This document shows, piece after piece, positions 44,489 through 53,876 of a stretch of DNA of 64,000 bases. The DNA is taken from the NCBI RefSeq assembly GCF_934371575.1, contig NZ_CAKRNY010000004.1:1-64000 (forward strand), given 5' to 3'. Below the pieces are notes generated by a model. That model saw only the letters and a list, made by a program, of their open reading frames with translations, ran no database searches and was not told the DNA's origin. This DNA is from an uncultured Blautia sp. GTDB lineage: Bacteria > Bacillota > Clostridia > Lachnospirales > Lachnospiraceae. Each line of letters begins with the position of its first letter. Positions within the stretch are counted from its first letter, which is position 1. Both the position numbers and the translations under genes were made by a program.

Positions 44489-44601
44489 TAGTTTTCCCTG
44501 AAATTCTTTATTTTTCCTCTGTTCAATACGACTGTTTTCATGTATAATAAACCAGATTGATTTTATATATGTTATTGTATCGAATTAGAGGAGATTTAAA
44601 C

Positions 44602-45078
44602 ATGAAAAATTATCTGATCGTTTTTCTGATTTCCATGGTGCCGCTGATTGAGCTGCGTGGTGCAATTCCTTATGCTGTAGGCTTTGGAATCCCGTTGGTT
44701 CAGGCATACATTATCGCCATTATCGGAAATATGATTCCGGTACCTTTTATCTACTTCTTCGCACGTAAGGTTCTGGAATGGGGAAAGGATAAACCTGTGA
44801 TCGGACGCTTCTTCACTTTCTGTCTTGAGAAGGGGGAAAAGGGCGGAAAGGCTCTTCAGGCGAAAGCCGGCCGCGGTTTATTCGTAGCGCTTCTGCTCTT
44901 CGTAGGAATTCCTCTTCCCGGCACTGGTGCCTGGACCGGAACATTAGCTGCCAGCCTTCTTGACATGGATTTCAAGTCCAGTATCCTTGCCGTAATGCTT
45001 GGAGTTCTCCTTGCAGGCGTGATCATGGGTGCTGCAAGCGCAGGTTTGTTCGGGGCACTGTTTGCAGTGTTCAGCTGA
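44602..45078 (+). CDS. Small multidrug export family membrane protein (COG2426)
   Basis: 158 aa with four hydrophobic segments. The SMVPLIELRGAIPYAVGFGIP segment and LFVGIPLPGTGAWTG motif are typical of this DedA-like family. Its transported substrate is not established despite the family name. GAGGAG precedes the ATG, and a TATAAT box lies about 60 bases upstream. Confidence 0.88.
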   Translation: MKNYLIVFLISMVPLIELRGAIPYAVGFGIPLVQAYIIAIIGNMIPVPFIYFFARKVLEWGKDKPVIGRFFTFCLEKGEKGGKALQAKAGRGLFVALLLFVGIPLPGTGAWTGTLAASLLDMDFKSSILAVMLGVLLAGVIMGAASAGLFGALFAVFS

Positions 45079-45129
45079 TCACAAACGCCCTGCAGCTGTA
45101 TGGAAGCTTTTTTATAAAAGCAGGCATAT

Positions 45130-45178
45130 AAAAAGCATATGAGGCTTATCTGTTTACGGATAAACTCATATGCTTTTT
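45130..45178 (+). terminator. Bidirectional terminator
   Basis: Outer 14-bp stem AAAAAGCATATGAG/CTCATATGCTTTTT with an inner TTATC/GATAA. It serves the exporter gene and the convergent PAS gene. Confidence 0.88.
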
Positions 45179-45213
45179 ACTATTTTGTAGGTTAATTCCT
45201 ACAGTTATGGAAT

Positions 45214-45585
45214 TTAGAAATTATAATACGGCTCTTCATCCCGGGTGCGGAATTCATGCTTCTCATAATATCCGATCAAAGTTCCATCCTCATCACGAAG
45301 TGCTACCATATACACATCCTTCGCCTGCTTTTCATTATAAAAGGTGTGGATCTGGTTATGTCCTCTATCTTCCTGAAACCATGCGATCACCTTCTCGATC
45401 ATTTCCTTAGACTTTGGATTGTGACAGTTCATAAGACACTTTCCTACCAGAGCCTCACCACCCCATTTATGATAATTCTCCACAGCCTTGGGATTCATAT
45501 AAAGAATCTCATGTTTCAGATTACAGATGACTACGACCGCGGTATCCTGATCAATGATGCTTTTAAAATATGGTGTCAGATTCAT
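45214..45585 (-). CDS. Stand-alone PAS-domain protein
   Basis: 123 aa, almost entirely one PAS domain (AVVVICNLKHEILYMNPKAVE, ALVGKCLMNCHNP, DEDGTLIGYYEKHE). There is no output domain, so it must act through a partner. The NCHNPKS segment supplies Cys and His side chains that could hold a cofactor. GAAAGGAG precedes the ATG. It is 46 bp downstream of the C-S lyase gene. Confidence 0.85.
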   Translation of the reverse strand: MNLTPYFKSIIDQDTAVVVICNLKHEILYMNPKAVENYHKWGGEALVGKCLMNCHNPKSKEMIEKVIAWFQEDRGHNQIHTFYNEKQAKDVYMVALRDEDGTLIGYYEKHEFRTRDEEPYYNF

Positions 45586-45631
45586 TTTGAAATTCTCCTT
45601 TCTCTAATCCCATTAATTATTTTTCAGTATC

Positions 45632-46855
45632 TCAGTGGAATACATATTTTTCAAGTCTTTCAAAGGCTTCCTTTACCCGCGACAGTGGCAATGCCAGATT
45701 CATGCGGATTCCATACTCCCCATGGAAGGGTCTGCCATCCTGCCACATAACGCCCACTTCAAGACCAGCCTTCTGTAGCTCATCTATGGTTTTTCCACGT
45801 TCCTTGCACCACTTTTCACAATCCAGAAACAGCATATAAGTTCCCTGAGGCCTTGACAACTCCACGCCCTGGAAATGCTCCTCAATAAAATCACAGGCAA
45901 AATTCACATTTTCCGTCAGAACCTGACGAAGCTCGTCCACCCACTCATATCCTTCCGGTCTGTAAGCACCCATCAGGGCATACATGGAAAGCATATTCAT
46001 CTCATTATAATGGCTGAGGCTGGACTCCTTATCCAAACGGTCACGAAGCCAGGAATTATAAACAATATGATAGCTTCCGATCAATCCGGCCAGATTAAAG
46101 GTTTTCGACGGTGCATACATGGCAATGGTCCTGTTTCTGGCATCCTCCGAAATCATCTGGGTAGGAATATGTTTATTCTCCCCCAGAATCAGGTCCGACC
46201 AGATTTCATCGGAAATCACGTACACGTCATGCTTTTTGAAAAGCTCCATGGCTTTCTCCAGCTCCCACATTTCCCAGACACGTCCAGTGGGATTATGCGG
46301 ACTGCACATAATACAGGCATGAATATGGTTTTCAACGATTTTCTTTTCCATATCCTCAAAATCCATGCGCCACACCTTGTTCTCATCTTTTTTCAGCTGG
46401 CTATGCACAATGTGATAGCCATTATTGGTAAGTGCACCGGTAAATCCAATATAAGTAGGAGAATGCAAAAGTACGCTGTCTCCTTTAGAGCAAAGCACAT
46501 TCAATGCGCTTACAACACCGCCAAGCACACCATTCTCATATCCAATGCACTCTTTTGTAAGGCCTGTGACTCCATTTCTTGTCTCCTGCCACCTGATGAT
46601 CTCCTGAAAATATTCTTTTCGAGGAGAAAAGTATCCAAATGCAGGATGCTGCATTCTTTTAATAACAGCCTCCTGCACTGTGGGAACAGTGGGAAAATTC
46701 ATATCTGCCACCCACATAGGGATCCAGTCCATTCCCTCTTTTAATGTAACCCCTGTAAAATAATCATGATTAAAGCACGCTTTCTCAAAGGGTGCATCTA
46801 CCGCAATCGCATCCATTCCCCTGCGGTTTAAAATACTGGTAAAATCGTATTTCAT
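45632..46855 (-). CDS. MalY/PatB-family cystathionine beta-lyase (C-S lyase)
   Basis: 407 aa PLP enzyme, fold type I. The PLP lysine is in APSKTFNLAGL, with PHNPTGRVW and SDEIWSDL also present. MalY/PatB enzymes cleave cystathionine or cysteine S-conjugates to pyruvate, ammonia and a thiol. The opening IPMWVADMNFPT is characteristic. GGAGG precedes the ATG. It follows the Cof phosphatase gene by 79 bp. Confidence 0.92.
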   Translation of the reverse strand: MKYDFTSILNRRGMDAIAVDAPFEKACFNHDYFTGVTLKEGMDWIPMWVADMNFPTVPTVQEAVIKRMQHPAFGYFSPRKEYFQEIIRWQETRNGVTGLTKECIGYENGVLGGVVSALNVLCSKGDSVLLHSPTYIGFTGALTNNGYHIVHSQLKKDENKVWRMDFEDMEKKIVENHIHACIMCSPHNPTGRVWEMWELEKAMELFKKHDVYVISDEIWSDLILGENKHIPTQMISEDARNRTIAMYAPSKTFNLAGLIGSYHIVYNSWLRDRLDKESSLSHYNEMNMLSMYALMGAYRPEGYEWVDELRQVLTENVNFACDFIEEHFQGVELSRPQGTYMLFLDCEKWCKERGKTIDELQKAGLEVGVMWQDGRPFHGEYGIRMNLALPLSRVKEAFERLEKYVFH

Positions 46856-46934
46856 TTTTGACTCCTCCTGACCTTACTTATGCAAAAATCCAGACTGCAC
46901 CAAATACAGCCCGGATTCCTTCTTTACTTTAATC

Positions 46935-47732
46935 TTACATCTCAAGAATCATCTTCAACACATTCAGGACACTATCCGGTCCCGGTTTCTCCAGAACATA
47001 ACGGGCCGCCTGTTTTGCTTCCTCCCTGGCAGTGGTAACTGCATAACTCTTACCAGCTTCCAGAAGCATGCTTACGTCGTTACAATTATCTCCAAAGGCC
47101 ACAACCTCTTCTCTCTTTGTGATTCCCAGTCGATCCATAAGCTTCTGCAATGCATTACCTTTCCCTGAATGTACATCCACGAAATCTACCCAGTAATCTC
47201 CGGAAGCCATAATCTGGATCTTGTCTCCAAACCGCCTCTTCGCTTCCTCTGCACCAACAGCTGCATCCACTTTCTCATTATACATGGCAACTTTTGTCAT
47301 GGTCTCCGGGGCATTCAGCACATCATCCACCTCATTTACATGAAGCTTATACCCTTCCCGGAGCTTTTTCACAAAAGCCTGATCTGCACGCTCCACATAT
47401 GCCTGAGCACTGCCTGCTGTCATAAACGAAGCTCCCTCCTGTGCACGTACATACTCTACAACCTCTTTCAGCACATCTGACGGGATTGCCATTTTTTCAA
47501 TAATTTCTCCCTGATAGGAAATGATTCCACCATTTCCAGCAATGAAATAAATATCATCCTTTACAGGAGCAAACACTCTTTCAATACTGTCATATTCTCT
47601 GCCACTGACTGCTGCAAATACAATCCCTTTAGCCTTCAATTTCCGGATAATCCCATAAATCTCCGGGTTAATATCCATGGTTCCTTCTTTCAGAAGTGTC
47701 CCATCCAAATCTGACGCGATCAGTTTTATCAT
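46935..47732 (-). CDS. Cof-type HAD phosphatase
   Basis: 265 aa. Motif I is DLDGTLL and motif IV FGDNCNDVSML, with a C2-type cap in between. Members dephosphorylate sugar phosphates, FMN precursors or PLP; the substrate here is not known. Lying 60 bp after fruR, it may handle a sugar phosphate arising from fructose uptake. The start at MIKLIASDLDG has GAGGTAAG upstream. Confidence 0.92.
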   Translation of the reverse strand: MIKLIASDLDGTLLKEGTMDINPEIYGIIRKLKAKGIVFAAVSGREYDSIERVFAPVKDDIYFIAGNGGIISYQGEIIEKMAIPSDVLKEVVEYVRAQEGASFMTAGSAQAYVERADQAFVKKLREGYKLHVNEVDDVLNAPETMTKVAMYNEKVDAAVGAEEAKRRFGDKIQIMASGDYWVDFVDVHSGKGNALQKLMDRLGITKREEVVAFGDNCNDVSMLLEAGKSYAVTTAREEAKQAARYVLEKPGPDSVLNVLKMILEM

Positions 47733-47792
47733 AACTCTTACCTCACATACAAAAAGTCCACTCAATTTCCGCCCTCTAACCAGCAGAATTTT

Positions 47793-48542
47793 CTACTCTT
47801 TCTGTACTTCAATAATATTCGCGCAATCTTCATATCCAACCAGAATCTTATCTGTTATGATAGTGGACCGGTAAAACTCCGCAAATGTAACAGAACTGAT
47901 GGTATCAAACTTAGAGCTGTCACAGAGAACATAGCACTCCCTACACTGCTCCATAGCTGCTGCCTTAACTGCCGCCTCGTTGGCATCCGGTGTAGTGCAG
48001 CCACTCTTTTTGGTAATTCCGTTAGTTCCAAAAAAGCCTTTGGTAAAGTGATAGCCCCGAAGAGTGTTCATCGCCTGATTTCCAATAACCGCCTCTGTGG
48101 AACCCTTCAGTTCTCCGCCTACAAGGAGAACCTTAAAGCCTCTCTCAGCCAGCATTTGAGCATGAGCCACCGCATTGGTAACAAATACTGCCCTTGTCAC
48201 CTGAAGAAATTTCAGCATACCTCCGGTGGAAGTTCCTGCATCAATGTATACAAAATCCTCATCCTTAACAAGGCCTGCTGCATATCTGGCAATTCTGTCC
48301 TTCTCCTCCAGCTTCAAGCCCATCTTCTCAGCCACCGAGTACTCATATGTGGTTACCCGCTCCTTCAATTCCACGGCACCGCCGAAAACCTTCTCCAGCT
48401 TGCCCTCTTTATCCAGAGCTGTAATATCTCTTCGAACAGTTGATTCTGATGTATCCAGAAGATCCTTCACTTCTGTAACAGTGATACTTCCCTTCTCTCT
48501 CAGAAGCTTCAAAATAATCTCATGTCGTTGCTGTGTTAACAT
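47793..48542 (-). CDS. fruR: DeoR-family regulator of the fructose operon
   Basis: 249 aa. An N-terminal DeoR HTH (TVTEVKDLLDTSESTVRRDITAL) is followed by a sugar-phosphate-sensing domain (YIDAGTSTGGM, LLVGGELKGSTEAVIG). DeoR-type FruR proteins repress fruKA and respond to fructose 1-phosphate. Its ATG overlaps the ptsI stop by one base (TAATG), so it is translated from the same mRNA it regulates. Its position at the 3' end of the operon is unusual; it often comes first. Confidence 0.9.
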   Translation of the reverse strand: MLTQQRHEIILKLLREKGSITVTEVKDLLDTSESTVRRDITALDKEGKLEKVFGGAVELKERVTTYEYSVAEKMGLKLEEKDRIARYAAGLVKDEDFVYIDAGTSTGGMLKFLQVTRAVFVTNAVAHAQMLAERGFKVLLVGGELKGSTEAVIGNQAMNTLRGYHFTKGFFGTNGITKKSGCTTPDANEAAVKAAAMEQCRECYVLCDSSKFDTISSVTFAEFYRSTIITDKILVGYEDCANIIEVQKE

Positions 48543-50185
48543 TATTTACCTGCCTTATAATCTGTAACGTTCGTTTCCAGAATAATCTTACGCAATGGCA
48601 GAATACTTCCCGGTGAAACAGAAAGTTCATCCACGCCCATTGCAAGAAACTCTTTTGTAAGTGACTGGTCAGCACCAAGCTCCCCGCAGATACCAGCCCA
48701 GATTCCTGCTTTATGTGCATTCTCCACAACCATAGAAATCATTCGCAGTACTGCCGGATGATGGGGATCAAAGAACAGGTCAAGCTGAGGATTCTGACGA
48801 TCAATCGCCATAGTGTACTGGCTGAGATCATTGGTTCCGATACTGAAGAAGTCTACCTCCTTCGCAAGATCATCACTGATAATAGCCGCTGCCGGCGTCT
48901 CGATCATAATTCCCTGTTCCGGATTACCAAATTCCACACCCTGACTGGTCAGCTCTGCCTTTACTTCCTCTACGATTTCCTTAATCTTACGCACTTCTGA
49001 TACACTGGTGATCATTGGATACATAATGGCAATTTTGCCAAATGCACTTGCACGGAATAATGCCCGAAGCTGTGTCTTAAATATTTCAGGTCTGGTCAGA
49101 CAGATACGGATGGCTCTACAGCCAAGTGCCGGGTTTTCCTCATGCTCCATATGGAAATAATCGCACTGCTTATCTGCACCGATATCCAGAGTACGAATAA
49201 TCACTCTTTTACCTGCCATAGTCTGTGCAACCTGTCTGTAAATCTGAAACTGCTCCTCCTCTGTAGGAAAGTCCTCTTTCTCCAGATAAATAAACTCACT
49301 TCTGAAAAGTCCGATTCCCCCTGCATCATTCTGAATCACCGTTGCCAGGTCCTTGATGTTGCCAATATTAGCGTACAGCATTACCTTCTGTCCGTCAAGT
49401 GTAACATTCTCTTTTCCCTTAAGGGTCAGAAGAAGCTGCTTTCTGGCAATGTCTTCTTCCTGACGCTTCTTCATCTCTTCCAGAGTAGCCTCATCAGGAT
49501 CTACATAGAATGTACCGCTTGCTCCATCCACAATTCCGATCTTACCATCCATAGAACCATCAAGTACCATGGAAGTATTTACAAGTGCAGGAATAGCCAT
49601 GGTTCTTGCAAGAATGGCCGTATGGGAATTCAAAGAGCCCTTAACTGTAACAAAGGAAAGTACCTTATCCTTATCCAGCTGTACTGTCTCTGATGGCGCC
49701 AGATCCTCTGCTACAATAATCTTCGGTTCATCTGTATCTACAGAACCTGTATCTTCTCCATTTAAAATAGTAAGAAGACGCTCGGAAATATCACGTACAT
49801 CAGCCGCACGTTCTCTCATATAATCATCATCCATGGCAGAAAACATCTGTGCATAGTTGTCTCCCGTAGTTGCCACTGCATACTCTGCATTTACTCCCTG
49901 ACTGCGAATAATATTCTCCACTGATTCATTATATCCATCGTCTTCCATCATCATCTGATGAACTTCAAAAATGGCAGCATTGGCTTCTCCCACTTCCCGA
50001 AGAGCCTTATCGTAAAGCCCCTGTAGCTGCCGGATTCCCTCTGCTTTGGCTTTCTCATAGCGAGCCATCTCCTGATCCGGATCTTCTATCTTCACCCGCT
50101 TCACCTGCTGCTCTTTTTTCTGATATACACTGATCTTACCAATGGCGATACCGCCGAAAACACATTTTCCGTTATATACCTGCAT
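48542..50185 (-). CDS. ptsI: PTS enzyme I
   Basis: 547 aa. It has the N-terminal HPr-binding and phosphohistidine domains with His188 (GSLNSHTAI) and the C-terminal PEP-binding barrel (RTLDIGADKQ, GTNDLSQYTMAIDR). It transfers phosphate from PEP to HPr. The start at MQVYNGK has CAGGAGAG upstream; about 39 upstream in-frame residues, including the ptsH-ptsI intergenic hairpin, are excluded. Confidence 0.96.
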   Translation of the reverse strand: MQVYNGKCVFGGIAIGKISVYQKKEQQVKRVKIEDPDQEMARYEKAKAEGIRQLQGLYDKALREVGEANAAIFEVHQMMMEDDGYNESVENIIRSQGVNAEYAVATTGDNYAQMFSAMDDDYMRERAADVRDISERLLTILNGEDTGSVDTDEPKIIVAEDLAPSETVQLDKDKVLSFVTVKGSLNSHTAILARTMAIPALVNTSMVLDGSMDGKIGIVDGASGTFYVDPDEATLEEMKKRQEEDIARKQLLLTLKGKENVTLDGQKVMLYANIGNIKDLATVIQNDAGGIGLFRSEFIYLEKEDFPTEEEQFQIYRQVAQTMAGKRVIIRTLDIGADKQCDYFHMEHEENPALGCRAIRICLTRPEIFKTQLRALFRASAFGKIAIMYPMITSVSEVRKIKEIVEEVKAELTSQGVEFGNPEQGIMIETPAAAIISDDLAKEVDFFSIGTNDLSQYTMAIDRQNPQLDLFFDPHHPAVLRMISMVVENAHKAGIWAGICGELGADQSLTKEFLAMGVDELSVSPGSILPLRKIILETNVTDYKAGK

Positions 50186-50309
50186 TTTTTCTCTCCTGAT
50201 TATCCGATCTGCTGACAGGAAGCATAACATTCCCACCAGACTTCTTCTGTAATTCTCACCAAAGCGTTCCCGCAAATGCGGGACTTGACGCGTTTCCAAC
50301 ATAGAAACA

Positions 50310-50333
50310 GGGACATACCCGCAGGTATGTCCC
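50310..50333 (-). repeat. Intercistronic hairpin between ptsH and ptsI
   Basis: A perfect ten-base stem GGGACATACC/GGTATGTCCC with a CGCA loop is followed on the minus strand by TGTTTCTATG. It may be an attenuating terminator that keeps HPr above EI, or a processing site. Confidence 0.6.
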
Positions 50334-50342
50334 CTTCCTGTC

Positions 50343-50600
50343 TTACAGAGTCTCCTGCATGAATTTGCTTACTGCTTCATATGCAGCATCTTCATCTGCA
50401 CCTTCAAATGTAAGAGTAACCTCATCACCTTTCTTTACTGCAAGTCCCATAACTCCGAAAATTGCCTTACAGTTCATGGCCTTACCACCCTTGGCAATCT
50501 TGATATCGGAAGAAAAAGCCTTCACAGTCTTTACAAGCTCTCCTGCCGGACGTGCGTGGATTCCTTCCGGATCTGTTACAACATACTTAAATTCTCTCAT
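50343..50600 (-). CDS. ptsH: PTS phosphocarrier protein HPr, Ala at position 46
   Basis: 85 aa. The catalytic His15 sits in EGIHARPAG. Position 46, the Ser phosphorylated by HPr kinase in Firmicutes (LKSIMGVMS in Bacillus), is Ala here (CKAIFGVMG). It can carry phosphate from EI to sugar permeases but should not be a target of HPr kinase nor a Ser46-P CcpA corepressor. It lies between fruA and ptsI. GGAGG precedes the ATG. Confidence 0.95.
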   Translation of the reverse strand: MREFKYVVTDPEGIHARPAGELVKTVKAFSSDIKIAKGGKAMNCKAIFGVMGLAVKKGDEVTLTFEGADEDAAYEAVSKFMQETL

Positions 50601-50698
50601 GATAAATTCCTCCATTTTTTCCTTTTTATCTTTCGTTTCTGTTGATTTTCTGATTATTTATTTTCTTTATATCTGATTTTATTTATCCTGTCAATCAC

Positions 50699-52612
50699 TC
50701 AGGCTTTTTTCTTCTTTAAAATTCCCAGAATCACTGCGGAAACTACTGTTCCCACAACCAGTGCGATCATATACTGCACTGCATTTCCCATAACCGGAAC
50801 TACGAAGATTCCACCGTGAGGAGCCATCAGAGTACATCCAAAGGCCATGGACATTGCTCCTGCAAGTCCGGAGCCAACGATACATGCTGGAAGCACATGG
50901 ATCGGGTCAGATGCTGCAAAAGGAATAGCTCCCTCTGTAATAAATGCCAGTCCCATAATAAAGTTAGTCGGACCGGATTCTCTCTCCTCCTTAGTAAATC
51001 TGTCTTTAAAAAGAAGAGTCGCAAGTGCGATAGCGCATGGCGGAACCATACCACCAACCATTACGGCTGCCATAATGTCATAATTACCTGCTGCAATTGC
51101 TGCAGTTCCAAATACATAAGCTGCTTTATTAAATGGGCCGCCCATGTCGATTGCCATCATTCCTCCAAGGATCAGACCAAGGACAATCTTACTGGAACTT
51201 CCCATGGAGGTAAGTCCGTTATTCAAAGCTGTATTGATACCGCCCATGATCGGTTCTACTACAAACAGCATCAGAAGTCCCATAACCAGAATTCCCACAA
51301 CCGGATAAATAAGAACCGGTGCGATCTTCTCAAGAGCCTCAGGAAGCTTCTCACAAACCTTGCGAAGTCCAAGAATAATATAACCAGCTGCAAAACCAGC
51401 TGCCAGAGCACCAAGGAAACCTGATGTTCCACTATGTGCCATCATACCGCCAACAAAGCCAAGTGCAAGTGCTGGTCTGTCACCGATAGCCATTGCAATA
51501 AAACCAGCCAGAACCGGGAGCATAAAGCCAAATGCCACATCACCGATCTGTTTAAACATGGCAGCTGCCGGAGTAATACTTCCGAAATTAGCACGTTCTG
51601 CCACATCCAGGGCATTCATATCTACCATAAGACCATCGATCAGGAATGCAATTGCGATCAAAATACCACCGCCAACTACAAATGGCAGCATATGAGAAAC
51701 ACCGTTCATCAGCTGGGTGTAAATCTTATGACCAGCCCCACCGCCGGATTTATTCTGGCTCTGGGCTGCTGCGGATACATTTCCGCTATGGTATACCGGC
51801 ACATCGCCAGACATGGCAAGCAGGATCAGCTCGTCAGCCTTATTGATTCCATCCGAAACCTGACGCTGAATTACTTTCTTACCATCAAAACGATCCATAG
51901 GAACCTGTGCATCTGCTGCAACAATGATGCAGTCCGCTTCCTGAATTTCCTGGTCTGTAAGCACATTCTTGGCACCACCGGAACCCCTTGTCTCAATTTT
52001 CACAAAGCAGTTCTTCGCCTTGGCAGCCTTCTCAATTCCCTCTGCTGCCATATAAGTGTGGGCAATTCCTGTAGGACAGGAGGTAACTGCCAGAATCTTA
52101 AACTGGTCTGCCTCAGCTTCTCCCATATCTGCCAGACGCTCATCCACACTCTTCTTCTCCTCATCTGCCTGATCAATAATCGACAGAAATTCCTCCGGTG
52201 TCTTCGCAGCTCGAAGGCTCTTTGTAAAATCCTCATCCATCAGCATCATGGAAAGCTTGCTCAGTACATCCAGATGCACATTATCCTCTGTGTTCGGAGC
52301 AGCGATCAGAAACAGCAGGGTAACCGGCTCACCATCCAGAGAATCGAAATCAACACCATTCGGAATTACCATAGCGGCAAGTCCCGGTTTATCTACAGCG
52401 TCACATTTACCGTGGGGAATGGCAATTCCTTCACCAATTCCTGTAGTACTCTCTTCTTCTCTGGCATAAACCTGCCTGCGGTATGCTTCCTCATCATTAA
52501 TCTTACCGCTCGCCCTCATAAGAGCTACCGCTGCGTCCAGAGTCTGAGACTTATCAGCGGGTGCAGCATTTAGCGAAATGCTTCTTACATCCAGTAAATC
52601 TGTGATTCTCAT
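50699..52612 (-). CDS. fruA: Fructose PTS permease EIIABC
   Basis: 637 aa in order IIA-IIB-IIC. His67 (AIPHGKCD) is the IIA phosphorylation site and Cys179 (VTSCPTGIAHTYMAAEG) the IIB site. The IIC domain from about 295 has GGGILIAIAF and GFLGALAAGFAAGY. It imports fructose as fructose 1-phosphate. GGAGGAAGG precedes the ATG. It is 16 bp downstream of fruK. Confidence 0.96.
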   Translation of the reverse strand: MRITDLLDVRSISLNAAPADKSQTLDAAVALMRASGKINDEEAYRRQVYAREEESTTGIGEGIAIPHGKCDAVDKPGLAAMVIPNGVDFDSLDGEPVTLLFLIAAPNTEDNVHLDVLSKLSMMLMDEDFTKSLRAAKTPEEFLSIIDQADEEKKSVDERLADMGEAEADQFKILAVTSCPTGIAHTYMAAEGIEKAAKAKNCFVKIETRGSGGAKNVLTDQEIQEADCIIVAADAQVPMDRFDGKKVIQRQVSDGINKADELILLAMSGDVPVYHSGNVSAAAQSQNKSGGGAGHKIYTQLMNGVSHMLPFVVGGGILIAIAFLIDGLMVDMNALDVAERANFGSITPAAAMFKQIGDVAFGFMLPVLAGFIAMAIGDRPALALGFVGGMMAHSGTSGFLGALAAGFAAGYIILGLRKVCEKLPEALEKIAPVLIYPVVGILVMGLLMLFVVEPIMGGINTALNNGLTSMGSSSKIVLGLILGGMMAIDMGGPFNKAAYVFGTAAIAAGNYDIMAAVMVGGMVPPCAIALATLLFKDRFTKEERESGPTNFIMGLAFITEGAIPFAASDPIHVLPACIVGSGLAGAMSMAFGCTLMAPHGGIFVVPVMGNAVQYMIALVVGTVVSAVILGILKKKKA

Positions 52613-52628
52613 TTCCTTCCTCCTGGTT

Positions 52629-53537
52629 CTATCCTACAATCTGCTGATATACAGCTTCAATCTCTTCTCTGGTAGCAAGATTCTCAGAAAATGCACTGGC
52701 ACTTCCTGCTGCGATTCCCATGTGAAATGCATATTCATAATCCTGCTTCTCCATATATCCGGCCATAAATCCAGCCACCATGGAATCTCCAGCTCCAACG
52801 CCATTGATCAGCCTGCCCTTCGGTGCAGGCTCCTCATAAACATCTCCATTCTCAGCGATAAGCACTGCGCCCTCGCCAGCCATGGAAATGAGTACATTCA
52901 CGGCGCCCATCTCCTGAAGCTTCCTGCCGTATGGAATCACGGACTGGCGGTCCTTCAGCTCCACTCCGAAAATCTCACCCAGCTCATGGTTATTCGGCTT
53001 GATCAGAAATGGATGATATGGAAGAACCTTCATCAGAAGATCTCTGGTGGCATCCACTGCAATCCGCACTCCTCTGCCATCCAGCATAGCCATAATCTTC
53101 TGATATGCATCATCAGGCATGGAAGATGGAATGCTTCCGGAAAGGAAAAGCACATCCCCTGCTCCTAATTCTCCCAGCTGCTTCATCAGCATGTCTACCT
53201 TATCTGCACCAATCTTCGGTCCCTGACCATTGATCTCCGTACCATCTATGCTCTTCAGCTTCAGATTAATTCTGGAAAAGCCTTCCCCGACCTGGATGAA
53301 ACCATTCTTCACACCCATATCTTCAAGCCTTCTGACAATCTCTTCTCCTGTAAAGCCTGCGGTAAATCCAAGAGCCGTACTCTCAATTCCCATATTCATA
53401 AGAACTGTAGATACGTTAATCCCCTTGCCTCCCGGAAGGAGCAGCTCTGAACTGGTTCGATTGGTAAGGCCAAGCTGGAAGTCCTCTACCGATACAATAT
53501 AATCCAGTGACGGATTAAAAGTTACAGTGTAAATCAT
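52629..53537 (-). CDS. fruK: 1-phosphofructokinase
   Basis: 302 aa PfkB-family kinase. The first signature is LLPGGKGINVS and the second GVGAGDSMVAGF with the catalytic Asp. The opening IYTVTFNPSLDY is typical of 1-phosphofructokinase. It converts fructose 1-phosphate to fructose 1,6-bisphosphate. It is the first gene of the operon and sits under the operator-rich promoter upstream. Confidence 0.95.
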   Translation of the reverse strand: MIYTVTFNPSLDYIVSVEDFQLGLTNRTSSELLLPGGKGINVSTVLMNMGIESTALGFTAGFTGEEIVRRLEDMGVKNGFIQVGEGFSRINLKLKSIDGTEINGQGPKIGADKVDMLMKQLGELGAGDVLFLSGSIPSSMPDDAYQKIMAMLDGRGVRIAVDATRDLLMKVLPYHPFLIKPNNHELGEIFGVELKDRQSVIPYGRKLQEMGAVNVLISMAGEGAVLIAENGDVYEEPAPKGRLINGVGAGDSMVAGFMAGYMEKQDYEYAFHMGIAAGSASAFSENLATREEIEAVYQQIVG

Positions 53538-53582
53538 GTCTGCCTCCTGCTCATTTTTGCTTGTTTTTGATTTGTTGAGCTT

Positions 53583-53645
53583 ATTATACTTTCATACATT
53601 GTCAAAGTCAATCAATCTTTTTCACAAGATTGACTGATTGATTTT
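53583..53645 (-). promoter_or_regulatory. fru promoter and putative FruR operators
   Basis: TTGACT (53606-53611) and TATAAT (53583-53588) have a 17-bp spacer. Overlapping and upstream of the -35 box, GATTGA-type hexamers appear four times as inverted and direct pairs between 53608 and 53645, for example TCAATCAATCTT and AAGATTGACTGATTGA. This suits a DeoR-type repressor. The remaining gap to the ABC gene (53646-53876) holds only its terminator hairpins. Confidence 0.7.
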
Positions 53646-53750
53646 ATCAAAATTGCACAAATATGAATTATTTTGACTGAGTTTGGATCTTCGTATGAAT
53701 TTTCCAGCTTATTTAAGCATTATCTACTTATAGTAATGTCCACAAAACCA

Positions 53751-53824
53751 AAAAAAATGCAGATACTAGTCATATTTCCGTCTGATATCTGCATCATAAG
53801 ATGTTGGGGGCAAAAGCCCCCGAC
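53751..53824 (-). terminator. Terminator region of the MacB-like gene
   Basis: The hairpin GCAGATA...TATCTGC (53759-53792) is followed on the minus strand by ATTTTTTTT, a good terminator tail. A stronger stem, GTTGGGGGC-AAAA-GCCCCCGAC (53803-53824), lies upstream but has no T run of its own. Confidence 0.7.
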
Positions 53825-53876
53825 TATGATACCAGATTGCTACGTGCTTTGCACTCCCGCAATCTTCATCATATAT

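Noticed and set aside
51434-52573. 379-codon plus-strand open frame
   Set aside because: It is antisense to fruA, rich in Cys/His/Ser as expected from reversed codons, with no plausible function.
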